Source: Croceibacterium soli (lineage in GTDB: Bacteria; Pseudomonadota; Alphaproteobacteria; Sphingomonadales; Sphingomonadaceae). Taken from it: a stretch of DNA of 64,000 nucleotides. How positions within the stretch are numbered: position 1 is the first letter of the stretch; each line of letters starts with the position of its first letter. The notes under the pieces were generated by a model. It did no database searches and had not been told where the DNA came from. It saw nothing but the letters and a program-made list of their open reading frames with translations. Of this stretch, positions 7,401-16,501 are shown piece after piece. The position numbers and the translations under genes were made by a program. The stretch lies in contig NZ_WTYK01000001.1 of the NCBI RefSeq assembly GCF_009828065.1, forward strand, positions 186,001 through 250,000, written 5' to 3'.

Positions 7401-9113
7401 TCACTCGGAGACGGCGGCGCCCTCGCTGCGCGGATCGGCCGCGCCGACCCAGCCGGAGGGCGTGCGCAAGGCGGCGTTGATCTTCAGCGGCAGTTCCCGC
7501 GCAGTGACTTGCGCGTGGCCGAGCGCCTGGAGTTCGGGGATCATCGCTTCCAGCGCGGAGCCCTGCTCGATCGAGACGGTGTCTCCCGGGGAGAACAGCA
7601 CCGGCAGCGCCAGCGCGCCGTCCAGCGGCAGGCGGAAATCGATTACCCCGATCAGCGCGCGGGCGACCTGGACCGGGATGGTCCCGCCGCCGGCCGCGCC
7701 CACGGCCATGAACAGCCGCCCTTGCGGATCGTAGACCAGGGTCGGCGCCATCGAACTGCGCGGCCGCTTGCCGCCCTCGACCCGGTTGGCGACCACGCGG
7801 CCCTCCACTTCCGGCACGAAGCTGAAGTCGGTCAGCTCGTTGTTGAGGTAATAGCCGCCGACCATGATGCCCGAGCCGAAAGAGCCCTCTATGGTGGAGG
7901 TGTAGCTGACCGCGTTCCCTTCGCCGTCGATGGCGACGAAGTGCGAGGTGCCGGCTTCGGTGGGTTCGGCCCCGTCCGGCGGCGCGAGGGCGACCCCTGC
8001 CGGGGTTCCGGCCGAGACCGTTGCCAAAGTCCTGGCAGGCGAGATCAGCGCCCCGCGGGACGCCAGGTAATCCGGATCGGTCAGGCCCGCGACCGGAACC
8101 GAGACGAAATCGCTGTCAGCCAGGTACCGCTCCCGGTCGGCATAGGCGAGCCGCTGGGATTCGGCGAACAGGTGCCAGAACGTCGGCGACCGTGGGCCGA
8201 GGGCGCCAAGGTCGAAACGCTCGAGCTGCTTGAGGATCGCGTAGACGGTCGTCGCGCCGGAGGAGGGCGGGCCCATTCCGCAGATGCGGTAGCGGCGGTA
8301 GTCGCCGCAGACTTCGGGCCGCTCCTTGCCCTGATAGGCGGTCACATCGGCAACCGTCATGGCCCCTTGCCGCGGGGTTTCGGCAGCGACTTCGCCGGCG
8401 ATCGCAGCCGCGTTAGGGCCGGAGTAGAACCAGTCCGGACCGCGCGTGGCGAGTTGCCCGAGGGTTTCGGCAAGCTGCGGATTGCGGAGCACGGTGCCTG
8501 CGGGCAGCGGCTCCCCGTCCGCGCCGTAGAACAGGGTCCGGCCTTCGGCTTGGTGCGCTGCGCGGTTCTTCGCCCGGACCAGGAACTCGCGGCTGCGCTC
8601 CGACAGGCTCCAGCCGTCGCGGGCGAGCCGTGTAGCGGGCTCGAACAGCGCCGCCCACTCGAGCTTGCCGTACCGGCGGTGCGCTTCCTCTGCGAGGCGG
8701 ATGTTGCCTGGGACGCCGACGCTGAGGCCGGAGATCACTGCGTTCATGAACGGCAGGGGCTTGCCGTCGGGGCCGATGAACCACTCGCCATCGGCCCCGA
8801 CAGGCGCGGTTTCGCGCCCGTCGAGGGTGGCGATCTCGCCATCGGGGGTGCCGCGCACGAAGAACCCGCCGCCGCCGATGCCGGAGCTCTGCGGTTCGAC
8901 CACGGTCAGCGCCAGCATCGTGGCGATCGCGGCATCGGTGGCGCTGCCGCCCCGGCGGAGCATTTCCGCGCCGGCTTCGGCCGCACGCGGGTCGGCGGCG
9001 CTGACGAGGCCTGCGCTGCCACTCTGCGGAGCGGCGACGGTCGTAGCGGGAAGTGTGGCGCAGGCGCCCAGCAGGAGCGGCGCGGCGGCGAGGGCGATCT
9101 TGCGGAACAGCAT
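7401..9113 (-). CDS. ggt: Gamma-glutamyltransferase, lipoprotein form
   Basis: Periplasmic N-terminal nucleophile enzyme that cleaves or transfers the gamma-glutamyl group of glutathione and related compounds. The 570-residue proenzyme begins with a lipoprotein signal (LLLGAC), so it should be anchored in a membrane. Ggt features: GGSATDAAIATMLAL, GIGGGGFF and the autoprocessing threonine in GTSHFVAID (T389), followed by a C-terminal GAAGGGTIP glycine cluster. ATG 9113 places the signal peptide at the N-terminus; the in-frame ATG at 9149 would put 12 charged residues before it. Only 10 bases separate it from the pyrD stop. Confidence 0.93.
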   Translation of the reverse strand: MLFRKIALAAAPLLLGACATLPATTVAAPQSGSAGLVSAADPRAAEAGAEMLRRGGSATDAAIATMLALTVVEPQSSGIGGGGFFVRGTPDGEIATLDGRETAPVGADGEWFIGPDGKPLPFMNAVISGLSVGVPGNIRLAEEAHRRYGKLEWAALFEPATRLARDGWSLSERSREFLVRAKNRAAHQAEGRTLFYGADGEPLPAGTVLRNPQLAETLGQLATRGPDWFYSGPNAAAIAGEVAAETPRQGAMTVADVTAYQGKERPEVCGDYRRYRICGMGPPSSGATTVYAILKQLERFDLGALGPRSPTFWHLFAESQRLAYADRERYLADSDFVSVPVAGLTDPDYLASRGALISPARTLATVSAGTPAGVALAPPDGAEPTEAGTSHFVAIDGEGNAVSYTSTIEGSFGSGIMVGGYYLNNELTDFSFVPEVEGRVVANRVEGGKRPRSSMAPTLVYDPQGRLFMAVGAAGGGTIPVQVARALIGVIDFRLPLDGALALPVLFSPGDTVSIEQGSALEAMIPELQALGHAQVTARELPLKINAALRTPSGWVGAADPRSEGAAVSE

Positions 9114-9123
9114 CGCCCGTCTG

Positions 9124-10161
9124 CTATTCGCTTCCCACCGCTTCGGCAACCGAAGCGAAGCCGTCGCGCCGCATCAGTCGTTCCAGGCCTTTGACGATGC
9201 GCCGGGCGATACCCGGGCCTTCATAGACCATCGCGCTGTAGAGCTGGACCAGGCTGGCTCCCGCACGGATCCGTTCCCAGGCGTCTTCCGCCGTGGCGAT
9301 CCCGCCGACACCGACCAGGGGCAGTGCGCCGCCGGTGGCTTTGCGGAAATCCCGCAGGCGTTCGAGCGCCAGCGCCTTCAGCGGCGCGCCCGAGAGGCCG
9401 CCCGCCTCTCCGGCGTGGCGTGAGGCCAGGGGCGGGCGCGATATCGTTGTGTTGGAGACGATCAGCGCGCCCAGTCCCTTGTCGACCGCGATCCGGGCGA
9501 TCGCATCGACGTCGCCGGGGGTGAGATCCGGCGCGACTTTGAGGAACACCGGCAGGCGCGCGCCCACCTTCTCGTTCCGCGCTTCCATGACGGCATCGAG
9601 CAGGTCGATGAGCGCGGCTTCGTCCTGCAAGGCGCGAAGGCCGGGGGTGTTGGGGCTGGAGATGTTCACCGCCAGATAAGACGCAAGCGGCGCCATGATC
9701 CGCGTCATTGCGGCGTAGTCGGCGATCCGATCGGGCGAATCCTTGTTCGCGCCGACGTTGATGCCGACGATCCCGGCCCGGCCCCGTCGCGCGGCCAGGA
9801 GCTTGGCCGCCGCTTCGGCCCCGGCGTTGTTGAAGCCCATGCGGTTGATGACGGCGCGATCCTCGGCCAGGCGGAACAGGCGCGGCTGCGGATTGCCTGC
9901 TTGCGGCAGCGGAGTGATCGAGCCGACTTCCGCAAAGCCGAAGCCCTGCGCCAGCAACGCGTCCGGGACTTCGCCGTCCTTGTCGAACCCCGCCGCCATG
10001 CCGACCGGATTGGGGAAAGCCAGCCCCGCCACCTCGACAGCCAGCGGCCCGGGCCTGGGCGGCGCTCCCGCCGGCCGCGCCTTCAGCGCGGCGAGGGCGA
10101 GCCCGTGCGCGCGCTCGGCGTCCAGGGTGAACAAGGCAGGGCGAAGCAGGCGGTAGAACAT
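9124..10161 (-). CDS. pyrD: Dihydroorotate dehydrogenase (quinone), class 2
   Basis: Membrane-associated flavoenzyme of pyrimidine synthesis that oxidises dihydroorotate to orotate using quinone. The 345-residue length and the N-terminal helix (FYRLLRPALFTLDAERAHGLAL) mark class 2. FMN and substrate elements: GMAAGFDKDGEVP, NRMGFNN, GINVGANKDS, NISSPNTPGL with the catalytic serine, VSNTTISRP and GVGGIATAEDAWERI. The start is the first ATG after the upstream gap. Probable operon with ggt. The plus-strand stretch upstream of it holds a candidate small RNA. Confidence 0.97.
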   Translation of the reverse strand: MFYRLLRPALFTLDAERAHGLALAALKARPAGAPPRPGPLAVEVAGLAFPNPVGMAAGFDKDGEVPDALLAQGFGFAEVGSITPLPQAGNPQPRLFRLAEDRAVINRMGFNNAGAEAAAKLLAARRGRAGIVGINVGANKDSPDRIADYAAMTRIMAPLASYLAVNISSPNTPGLRALQDEAALIDLLDAVMEARNEKVGARLPVFLKVAPDLTPGDVDAIARIAVDKGLGALIVSNTTISRPPLASRHAGEAGGLSGAPLKALALERLRDFRKATGGALPLVGVGGIATAEDAWERIRAGASLVQLYSAMVYEGPGIARRIVKGLERLMRRDGFASVAEAVGSE

Positions 10162-10250
10162 GCCCGGCCTATGGCAGCGCGCGGCGCGGCTGTCGATTGC
10201 AGCACGGTCGCCTGCCGTGCCACCGATCCTGCCCCTAATCGTGCGCAGCT

Positions 10251-10382
10251 GTCGGGTTTCTACAAGCCCGACTCGGTTAGCTTGCTTAATGCCGAACTTG
10301 CGACCCGAAGGGCTCGGCGCGAAAACGCGGCGAGTTCTCGACTTTCAGAGGCGGTCCCGCTGGTCGGGGCCGCCCCTTTTTT
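10251..10382 (+). ncRNA. Candidate small RNA ending in an intrinsic terminator
   Basis: No CDS occupies this stretch between pyrD and the hemerythrin gene, both on the minus strand, yet the plus strand holds consecutive hairpins: a 9-bp stem with CTAC loop at 10251-10272, a second stem flanked by TCGG/CCGA at 10273-10295, a CTCG-rich stem capped by AAAA at 10313-10334, and a terminator at 10350-10382. An intrinsic terminator pointing away from both neighbours implies a plus-strand transcript that is not a gene readthrough. The 5' end is a guess from the first hairpin; no clear promoter was found and I do not recognise an RNA family. Confidence 0.45.
10350..10382 (+). terminator. Intrinsic terminator on the plus strand
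   Basis: Stem GGCGGTCCC paired with GGGGCCGCC (one T-G wobble), 7-base loop, then CC and a run of six T. It does not serve either neighbouring CDS in orientation. Confidence 0.75.
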
Positions 10383-10397
10383 GAGTCGCGCCTTGCC

Positions 10398-10958
10398 TCA
10401 GGCGAGCTTCAGCCCTTCCTTGTTCATTGCGGCGGAAAGGTGCTGGTTCTCCTCCTCGCTTAAGGCGCGGCGCAGCCTCGGGAAGTGATCGTTTTCCTCG
10501 AGACGCATATGCTCCTCCAGCTCGGTGCGGAGCGCGCGAACTTTTCCGATCCACTGCGGATCGCTCTTCGGCATCTCCGTCAGTTCGAACAGGAACTGCT
10601 TTATCTCGGCATGATCCTCGTTCAGCGCCTTGGCGGGCTCAAGCAGCTCGCGCTGCCGCATCATCGCGTAGACAGTGTTCTCCTCCTGGAAGGAGTGCTT
10701 GCCGATCGCATGCTTGAGCTGCGCCAGCAAGATCGACCGCCGGCCGGTGTCCTGTTCGGTGGTCTTCTCGATCAGGTCCATGAGGGCGAGAGTCGCCTTG
10801 TGCTCGGCCGCGAGCGCCTCGTCCCAGACTTTCTTGAGCATTGTCGGGGCTTGCACGGCCAGCTTGCGCATCGGATTGGCCAGAAGGCCGAGAAGAAGCC
10901 CTGCTCCACCGGCGAGCAAGGCGTTGCCGGGAGTGACGTGGCGGTGTGATCCAAGCAT
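10398..10958 (-). CDS. Hemerythrin HHE domain protein with N-terminal membrane-type segment
   Basis: 186-residue protein with a Gly/Leu-rich hydrophobic segment at residues 11-27 (ALLAGGAGLLLGLLANP), then a hemerythrin-like four-helix bundle whose metal-binding His and Glu residues can be placed in AAEHKATL (H53), GKHSFQEEN (H87 region), NEDHAEIKQ and EEHMRLEENDHFP. Such proteins bind a di-iron centre and are implicated in oxygen, nitric oxide or oxidative-stress responses. AGGAACAGGAACC before the ATG supplies a ribosome site. A perfect EcfG promoter lies upstream, so the gene is probably under the general stress response. Divergent from the SUF operon. Confidence 0.85.
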   Translation of the reverse strand: MLGSHRHVTPGNALLAGGAGLLLGLLANPMRKLAVQAPTMLKKVWDEALAAEHKATLALMDLIEKTTEQDTGRRSILLAQLKHAIGKHSFQEENTVYAMMRQRELLEPAKALNEDHAEIKQFLFELTEMPKSDPQWIGKVRALRTELEEHMRLEENDHFPRLRRALSEEENQHLSAAMNKEGLKLA

Positions 10959-11021
10959 GATCTGGTTCCTGTTCCTGCGCGGGTGGTTCCGGGGTCGTGG
11001 GCGCCCGGCGGCTCAAGCTGC

Positions 11022-11046
11022 AACGTGAGCCCCGCAGCGAGGTTCC
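11022..11046 (-). promoter_or_regulatory. EcfG (general stress response) promoter of the hemerythrin gene
   Basis: On the minus strand, GGAAC followed by exactly 16 bases and CGTT, the consensus of alphaproteobacterial EcfG sigma-factor promoters. The CGTT lies 64 bases before the ATG at 10958. I found no second match in the other intergenic regions I checked. Confidence 0.7.
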
Positions 11047-11050
11047 CCCG

Positions 11051-11076
11051 CTTCTCTTGAGCCCTCTTCTCTTGAG
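11051..11076. repeat. Direct repeat CTTCTCTTGAG, two copies, 15-base period
   Basis: CTTCTCTTGAG occurs at 11051-11061 and again at 11066-11076, immediately upstream of the EcfG promoter in its transcription direction. Could be an activator site or chance. Confidence 0.5.
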
Positions 11077-11131
11077 AACGACTCGCAGGAAAGTGTTTGC
11101 CGTTGAAAGACTTGGCGTGACTTCCTAGGTG

Positions 11132-11162
11132 AATTGGACCGATCCGCTCCGATTAGGAATTT
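11132..11162 (+). promoter_or_regulatory. Candidate SUF regulator operator and promoter region
   Basis: The 37 bases before the regulator gene contain AATTGGACC, then CCGAT repeated directly with 9-base spacing, then TAGGAATT. Rrf2-type regulators usually bind over their own promoter, and this is the only plausible stretch. No match to a defined consensus is claimed. Confidence 0.3.
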
Positions 11163-11168
11163 GCGCAG

Positions 11169-11581
11169 ATGCGCCTGTCCAGCATGGCCGATTACGCCGT
11201 CGTCACGATGAGCGCCGCCGCGCGCCATTGCGGCGGTGCGCGCGTGTCGGCGGCGGATCTGGCCGTGGAGACGGGCCTTCCGGCGCCGACGGTGCAGAAG
11301 CTCGTCAGCATGCTCAGCAAGGCCGGCCTGCTGCGCTCCGCTCGCGGCGCCGGCGGCGGGCTCCAGCTCGCGCGGCCGGCGGCGGCGATCTCCCTGGCGG
11401 ATATCGTCGAAGCCGTCGAAGGCCCGATTGCGCTGACCTCCTGCGTCCAGCATGGGCGCCACGATTGCGCGCTGGAAGGCACCTGCAACGTCCAGCCGCA
11501 CTGGGCCGTGGTGAACGAGGCGCTGCGTGGCGCGCTCGCCAACGTGCCGCTGACGCAGCTTGTACAGATGAAAGTACCCGC

Positions 11582-11585
<4 letters not shown>
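11169..11585 (+). CDS. Rrf2-family SUF system regulator
   Basis: 138-residue winged-helix transcription factor. The DNA-binding half has the Rrf2 pattern ([38 protein letters not shown], then [14 protein letters not shown] as wing). Three cysteines C92, C100 and C106 follow in the spacing expected for a 2Fe-2S ligand set as in IscR. By context it senses iron-sulfur status and controls the operon that follows. Its stop overlaps the sufB start as ATGA. Often annotated as SUF system Fe-S cluster assembly regulator. Confidence 0.92.
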
Positions 11586-13062
<1,477 letters not shown>

Positions 13063-13063
<1 letters not shown>

Positions 13064-13542
13064 TGACCGAGCGTAAGAAACTGTCGCTCGGTGCCGTCAC
13101 CGCCCGCGCGGACGAGCGCGATGCGGCCGACCGTGCACGTGCCTGGAAGGTCTCGCCCGCGCGGGCGGAGGCGCTGAAGGAGCGGGCGCGCGACATGCGG
13201 CGCAACCCGACGCCGGCGCAGCAGGCGCTGTGGGAACGGCTGAAGGACAAGCAGTGCGGCTTCACGTTCAACCGCGAGGTCGTGATGGGCAGCGCGATCG
13301 TCGACTTCGCCTGCAAGACCCGCTGGCTCGTCGTCGAAGTCGGAGAGACCGAAGGCTCGGCCGCGACGATCGCGGAGCTGAGCGACCGCAAGCTGCGCGA
13401 AGTCGGCGTGCGGGTCCTGCGTTTCGCGGAGCCCGACGTGCTCGAGAACATCGATACCGTCGTCAAGGCGGTGAAGGACGAGCTGCAGAAGCCGTTCGAG
13501 AAGCCCAAGATGCAAGAAGGTTCCAATGCTGCAAATCGATAA
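13063..13542 (+). CDS. DUF559 (Vsr-like) domain protein inside the SUF operon
   Basis: 159-residue protein with a charged N-terminal part (1-45) and a DUF559 domain (46-141): RNPTPAQQALWERLKDKQ, GSAIVDFACKTRWLVVEV and RKLREVGVRVLRF. DUF559 belongs to the restriction-endonuclease-like fold. The IVDF aspartate (D81) and VVE glutamate (E92) are present, but the usual Asp-Gly-x-x-His after the VVE strand reads Gly-Glu-Thr-Glu-Gly-Ser, so nuclease activity is doubtful. It overlaps sufB by one base and sufC by 17 bases, so it is embedded in translation of the operon. Its role in cluster assembly is unknown. Confidence 0.85.
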
Positions 13543-14269
13543 CCTGCGCGCCTCCGTCGGCGGCACCCCGATCCTCAACGGCCTTTCGCTTTCGGTGAAC
13601 GCGGGCGAGATCCACGCGATCATGGGCCCGAACGGAGCCGGTAAGTCGACCCTCGCCTACGTGCTCGGCGGACGGCCCGGCTACGAAGTGACCGGCGGCT
13701 CGGTGAGCTTCGGCGGACAGGATCTCCTCGCCATGGAGCCGCACGAGCGCGCCGCGGCCGGCATGTTCCTGGGCTTCCAGTACCCGGTCGAGATTCCCGG
13801 CGTGTCGAACGTCCAGTTCCTGCGCGAGGCGCTCAACGCCCAGCGCAAGGCGCGGGGGCAGGAACCGCTCTCGGGCGGCGACTTCCTCAAGCTGGCGCGC
13901 GAGAAGGCCGGGCTGCTCAGGTTGGACATGGACATGCTCAAGCGCAATGTGAACGTCGGCTTCTCCGGCGGCGAGAAGAAGCGCGCCGAGATGGTCCAGA
14001 TGGGCATCCTCGATCCGCAGTTCGCCGTGCTCGACGAGACCGATTCCGGGCTCGACATCGATGCGCTGAAGATCGTCGGCGAAGGGATCAATGCGATCAT
14101 GCGCAAGCCCGACAAGGCCGTGCTGCTGATCACCCACTACCAGCGCCTGCTCGACTACGTGAAGCCGGACAAAGTGCACGTCCTGGCTGCCGGCCGCATC
14201 GTCAAGACCGGCGGGCCCGAGCTGGCGCACCAGCTCGAAAGCGAAGGCTACGAGGCGGTGGCGGCGTGA
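13526..14269 (+). CDS. sufC: SUF ATPase SufC
   Basis: ABC-type ATPase of the SufBCD scaffold, 247 residues. Walker A GPNGAGKSTL near residue 34, SufC-typical FLGFQYPVEIPGV in the Q-loop region, signature FSGGEKKRAEM and Walker B FAVLDETDSGLDID are all present. The start ATG lies within the last codons of the DUF559 gene (17-base overlap). After its stop comes a repeat-containing gap of about 130 bases before sufD, the only real gap between structural genes in the operon. Confidence 0.97.
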   Translation: MLQIDNLRASVGGTPILNGLSLSVNAGEIHAIMGPNGAGKSTLAYVLGGRPGYEVTGGSVSFGGQDLLAMEPHERAAAGMFLGFQYPVEIPGVSNVQFLREALNAQRKARGQEPLSGGDFLKLAREKAGLLRLDMDMLKRNVNVGFSGGEKKRAEMVQMGILDPQFAVLDETDSGLDIDALKIVGEGINAIMRKPDKAVLLITHYQRLLDYVKPDKVHVLAAGRIVKTGGPELAHQLESEGYEAVAA

Positions 14270-14292
14270 TGCCCGTGTCGAACTCCCTCCCT

Positions 14293-14386
14293 CGTCATCC
14301 CGAATTCGTTTCGGGATCCATCGTGCCGCCTGAGATGACGGTGCGCGCGGAGAGATGGACCCTGAAACAAGTTCAGGGTGACGGGA
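14293..14386. repeat. Palindromic repeat pair between sufC and sufD
   Basis: Two hairpin units facing each other: CGTCATCCCGAA-TTCG-TTTCGGGATCC at 14293-14319 and GGACCCTGAAACAAG followed by TTCAGGGTGACGGG at 14357-14385. The outer arms (CGTCATCC and GGGTGACG) are near-complementary. The same family occurs at 19943-20035. It resembles REP/BIME elements and could form RNA hairpins inside the suf mRNA. Confidence 0.8.
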
Positions 14387-14411
14387 TGTTTTTGTCGTGG
14401 GGGGTGTATCG

Positions 14412-15164
14412 GTGACCGACGCAGTCCTCCCCACCTGGCGCGACGAGGAATGGCGCTACGCCGATTTTACGGCGCTGGAGACGCTTGCCCCGGAGAGTTT
14501 CGGCGAGTGGCGCGACGTCGAGGTTGCGCCGGGCGCGACATGGCGCGAGTGCACGGTTGTGGGCGGCTCTCAGCCGGGCTTGCACCGCATGCGCATCACC
14601 ATCGGCGAAGGCGGCCGGGCCGAGCTGTTCGCGGTGAACGCCGGCGCGGACTACACGCGCGTCGAGTGCGTCGTGCGCCTGGCCAAAGGCGCGCACTTCG
14701 AGTTCGGCGGCGTGACCATTGGCGGGGGGGAGGCGACGCGCGAGTTCGTCACCCGGCTCGAGCATGCGGAGCCCGAGGCGACCAGCAACCAGGTCGTGCG
14801 CGCGGTGCACTGGGGCACGGCGACGGGCAACTTCCTCGGCCGCATCGATGTCGCCCGCGATGCGCAGAAGACCGACGCCGCGCAGGACTTCAAAGGCCTG
14901 CTGCTGGAGCGCGGCGCTTCGACAAACGCCAAGCCGGAGCTGGAGATCTACGCCGACGATGTGAAGTGCGCCCACGGCGCGGCCATCGGGCAGATGGACG
15001 AGATGGCCGGCTACTACATGGCCGCGCGCGGGATTCCGCCGGAAGCCGCCCGCAAGCTGCTGGTGCGGGCGTTCATCGCCGACGCATTCGCAGGGCTTGA
15101 GGATGAGGGCGAACAGGAACGGCTGCTCGAAGCTGCGCTCGAAGTGCTCGGAGACGCGGTATGA
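14412..15164 (+). CDS. sufD: Fe-S cluster assembly protein SufD
   Basis: Partner of SufB in the SufBC2D scaffold. At about 250 residues it is much shorter than E. coli SufD (about 420) because the N-terminal helical part is reduced. The beta-helix core and the conserved KCAHGAAIGQMDEMAGYYMAARGIP segment, which includes the histidine equivalent to E. coli H360, are intact. GTG 14412 after a G-rich ribosome site is preferred; GTG 14397 would add five residues. The stop overlaps the sufS ATG as ATGA. Confidence 0.93.
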   Translation: MTDAVLPTWRDEEWRYADFTALETLAPESFGEWRDVEVAPGATWRECTVVGGSQPGLHRMRITIGEGGRAELFAVNAGADYTRVECVVRLAKGAHFEFGGVTIGGGEATREFVTRLEHAEPEATSNQVVRAVHWGTATGNFLGRIDVARDAQKTDAAQDFKGLLLERGASTNAKPELEIYADDVKCAHGAAIGQMDEMAGYYMAARGIPPEAARKLLVRAFIADAFAGLEDEGEQERLLEAALEVLGDAV

Positions 15165-16501
15165 ATGCTGCTGACCAGATCCTCCCCGGCACGGGGAGGG
15201 GGACCGCTCGCGAAGCGAGTGGTGGAGGGGGCTTGCCTCCTGGCGCCACGCTTGCCGCGAACCCCCTCCACCAGCCTGCGGCTGGTCCCCCTTCCCGTCC
15301 CGGGGAGGATTTGAGGAAGGATTTCCCCGGCCTGCAGAACGCCGACGGCTCGCCGTGGCACTACCTCGACACCGCGGCGACTTCGCAGAAGCCGCAGGCG
15401 GTGATCGACGCGGTGACGCGGGCGATCGGCAAGGATTACGCCACCGTCCACCGCGGAGTCTACACCCGCTCGGCCGAGATGACGCTCGGCTACGAAGCGG
15501 CGCGGCGGCGGGTCGCGGCGTTCATCGGCGGGCGGGAGGACGAGATCGTCTTCACCCGCGGTGCGACCGAGGCGATCAATCTCGTCGCGCAAAGCTGGGG
15601 CTCGGCCAATCTCCAGGCCGGTGACCGCATCCTGCTTTCGGTGCTGGAGCACCACTCGAACATCGTGCCGTGGCAGCTTCTGCGCGATCGCACCGGCATA
15701 GAGATCGACGTTTGTCCGCTCACGGAGGACGGCCTGATCGACCTCGATGCGGCGGAGCGGATGCTGACGCCGCAGCACAAGCTGGTGGCCTTCGCTCACG
15801 TCTCCAACGTGCTCGGCTCGGTGCTCGACGTGAAGCGGGCGGCGGAATTGGCGCACTCCGTCGGGGCGAAGCTCTTGCTCGACGGCTGCCAGGCCGTGCC
15901 GCGGCTGCCGGTCGATGTGACGGCGCTAGGCTGCGACTTCTACGCCTTCTCCGGACACAAGCTCTACGGCCCGACCGGCGTCGGCGCGCTCTGGACCCGC
16001 AAGGAGATCCTCGACGCCATGCCCCCGTGGCAGGGGGGCGGGGCCATGATCGACCGGGTGACTTTCGAGAAGACGAGCTACGCCCCGGCGCCGCAGCGGT
16101 TCGAGGCGGGAACGCCGGCGATCGTCGAGGCGATCGGGCTCGCCGCCGCTTGCGACTATGTCGCCGGGATCGGGCTCGAGGCCATTCACGCCCATGAGGC
16201 ACGGCTGGTGACACAGCTGCGCGAGGCGCTCCGGGGCATGAACGACGTGACGCTGTTCGGCCCGGACCAGAGCGCCGGGATCGTCAGTTTCGCGATCCGC
16301 GGGGTTCACCCGCACGATCTCGGCACCATATTGGACGAGGAGGACGTCGCCATCCGCGCCGGGCACCACTGCGCGCAGCCCCTGATGGACCGGCTTGGGG
16401 TCGACGCCACGGCACGGGCGAGCTTCGGATTGTACAGCGACGAGGACGATGTCGCGGCGCTTTTGCGCGGGATCGAACGGACAAAGAGGATTTTCGGATG
16501 A
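15161..16501 (+). CDS. sufS: Cysteine desulfurase SufS with repeat-derived N-terminal insert
   Basis: PLP enzyme that takes sulfur from cysteine for cluster assembly. Class II features: YLDTAATSQKP, TVHRGVYTRSAEMTLGYE, the PLP lysine in FSGHKLYGPTGVG and the active cysteine in RAGHHCAQPLMDRLG. As read from ATG 15161 the protein is 446 residues, because residues 7-50 are encoded exactly by the 132-bp palindrome at 15179-15310. The normal family N-terminus resumes at LRKDFPGLQ. A TTG at 15311, preceded by GGGGAGGAT contributed by the repeat, could be used instead and would give a protein of normal length. Confidence 0.95.
   Translation: MNAADQILPGTGRGTAREASGGGGLPPGATLAANPLHQPAAGPPSRPGEDLRKDFPGLQNADGSPWHYLDTAATSQKPQAVIDAVTRAIGKDYATVHRGVYTRSAEMTLGYEAARRRVAAFIGGREDEIVFTRGATEAINLVAQSWGSANLQAGDRILLSVLEHHSNIVPWQLLRDRTGIEIDVCPLTEDGLIDLDAAERMLTPQHKLVAFAHVSNVLGSVLDVKRAAELAHSVGAKLLLDGCQAVPRLPVDVTALGCDFYAFSGHKLYGPTGVGALWTRKEILDAMPPWQGGGAMIDRVTFEKTSYAPAPQRFEAGTPAIVEAIGLAAACDYVAGIGLEAIHAHEARLVTQLREALRGMNDVTLFGPDQSAGIVSFAIRGVHPHDLGTILDEEDVAIRAGHHCAQPLMDRLGVDATARASFGLYSDEDDVAALLRGIERTKRIFG
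15179..15310. repeat. 132-bp palindromic element in frame within sufS
   Basis: Near-perfect inverted repeat: the left arm starts ATCCTCCCCGGCACGGGG and the right arm ends CCCGTCCCGGGGAGGAT, pairing over the outer 27 bases with two mismatches; an inner arm pair (GGTGGAGGGGG with CCCCCTCCACC) extends it. Length is exactly 44 codons and it begins on a codon boundary, so the reading frame is kept. It encodes a Gly/Pro/Ala-rich insert. Similar elements are spread through many sphingomonad genomes, usually between genes. Confidence 0.88.

Noticed and set aside
5099-9194. Long plus-strand frames opposite the acyl-CoA ligase and gamma-glutamyltransferase genes
   Set aside because: Composition is Arg/Gly/Asp-rich as expected for antisense of GC-rich codons; the minus-strand genes have full catalytic motifs.
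15178-15312. Frameshift or broken sufS
   Set aside because: The insert is exactly 44 codons and all catalytic motifs downstream are in one frame.
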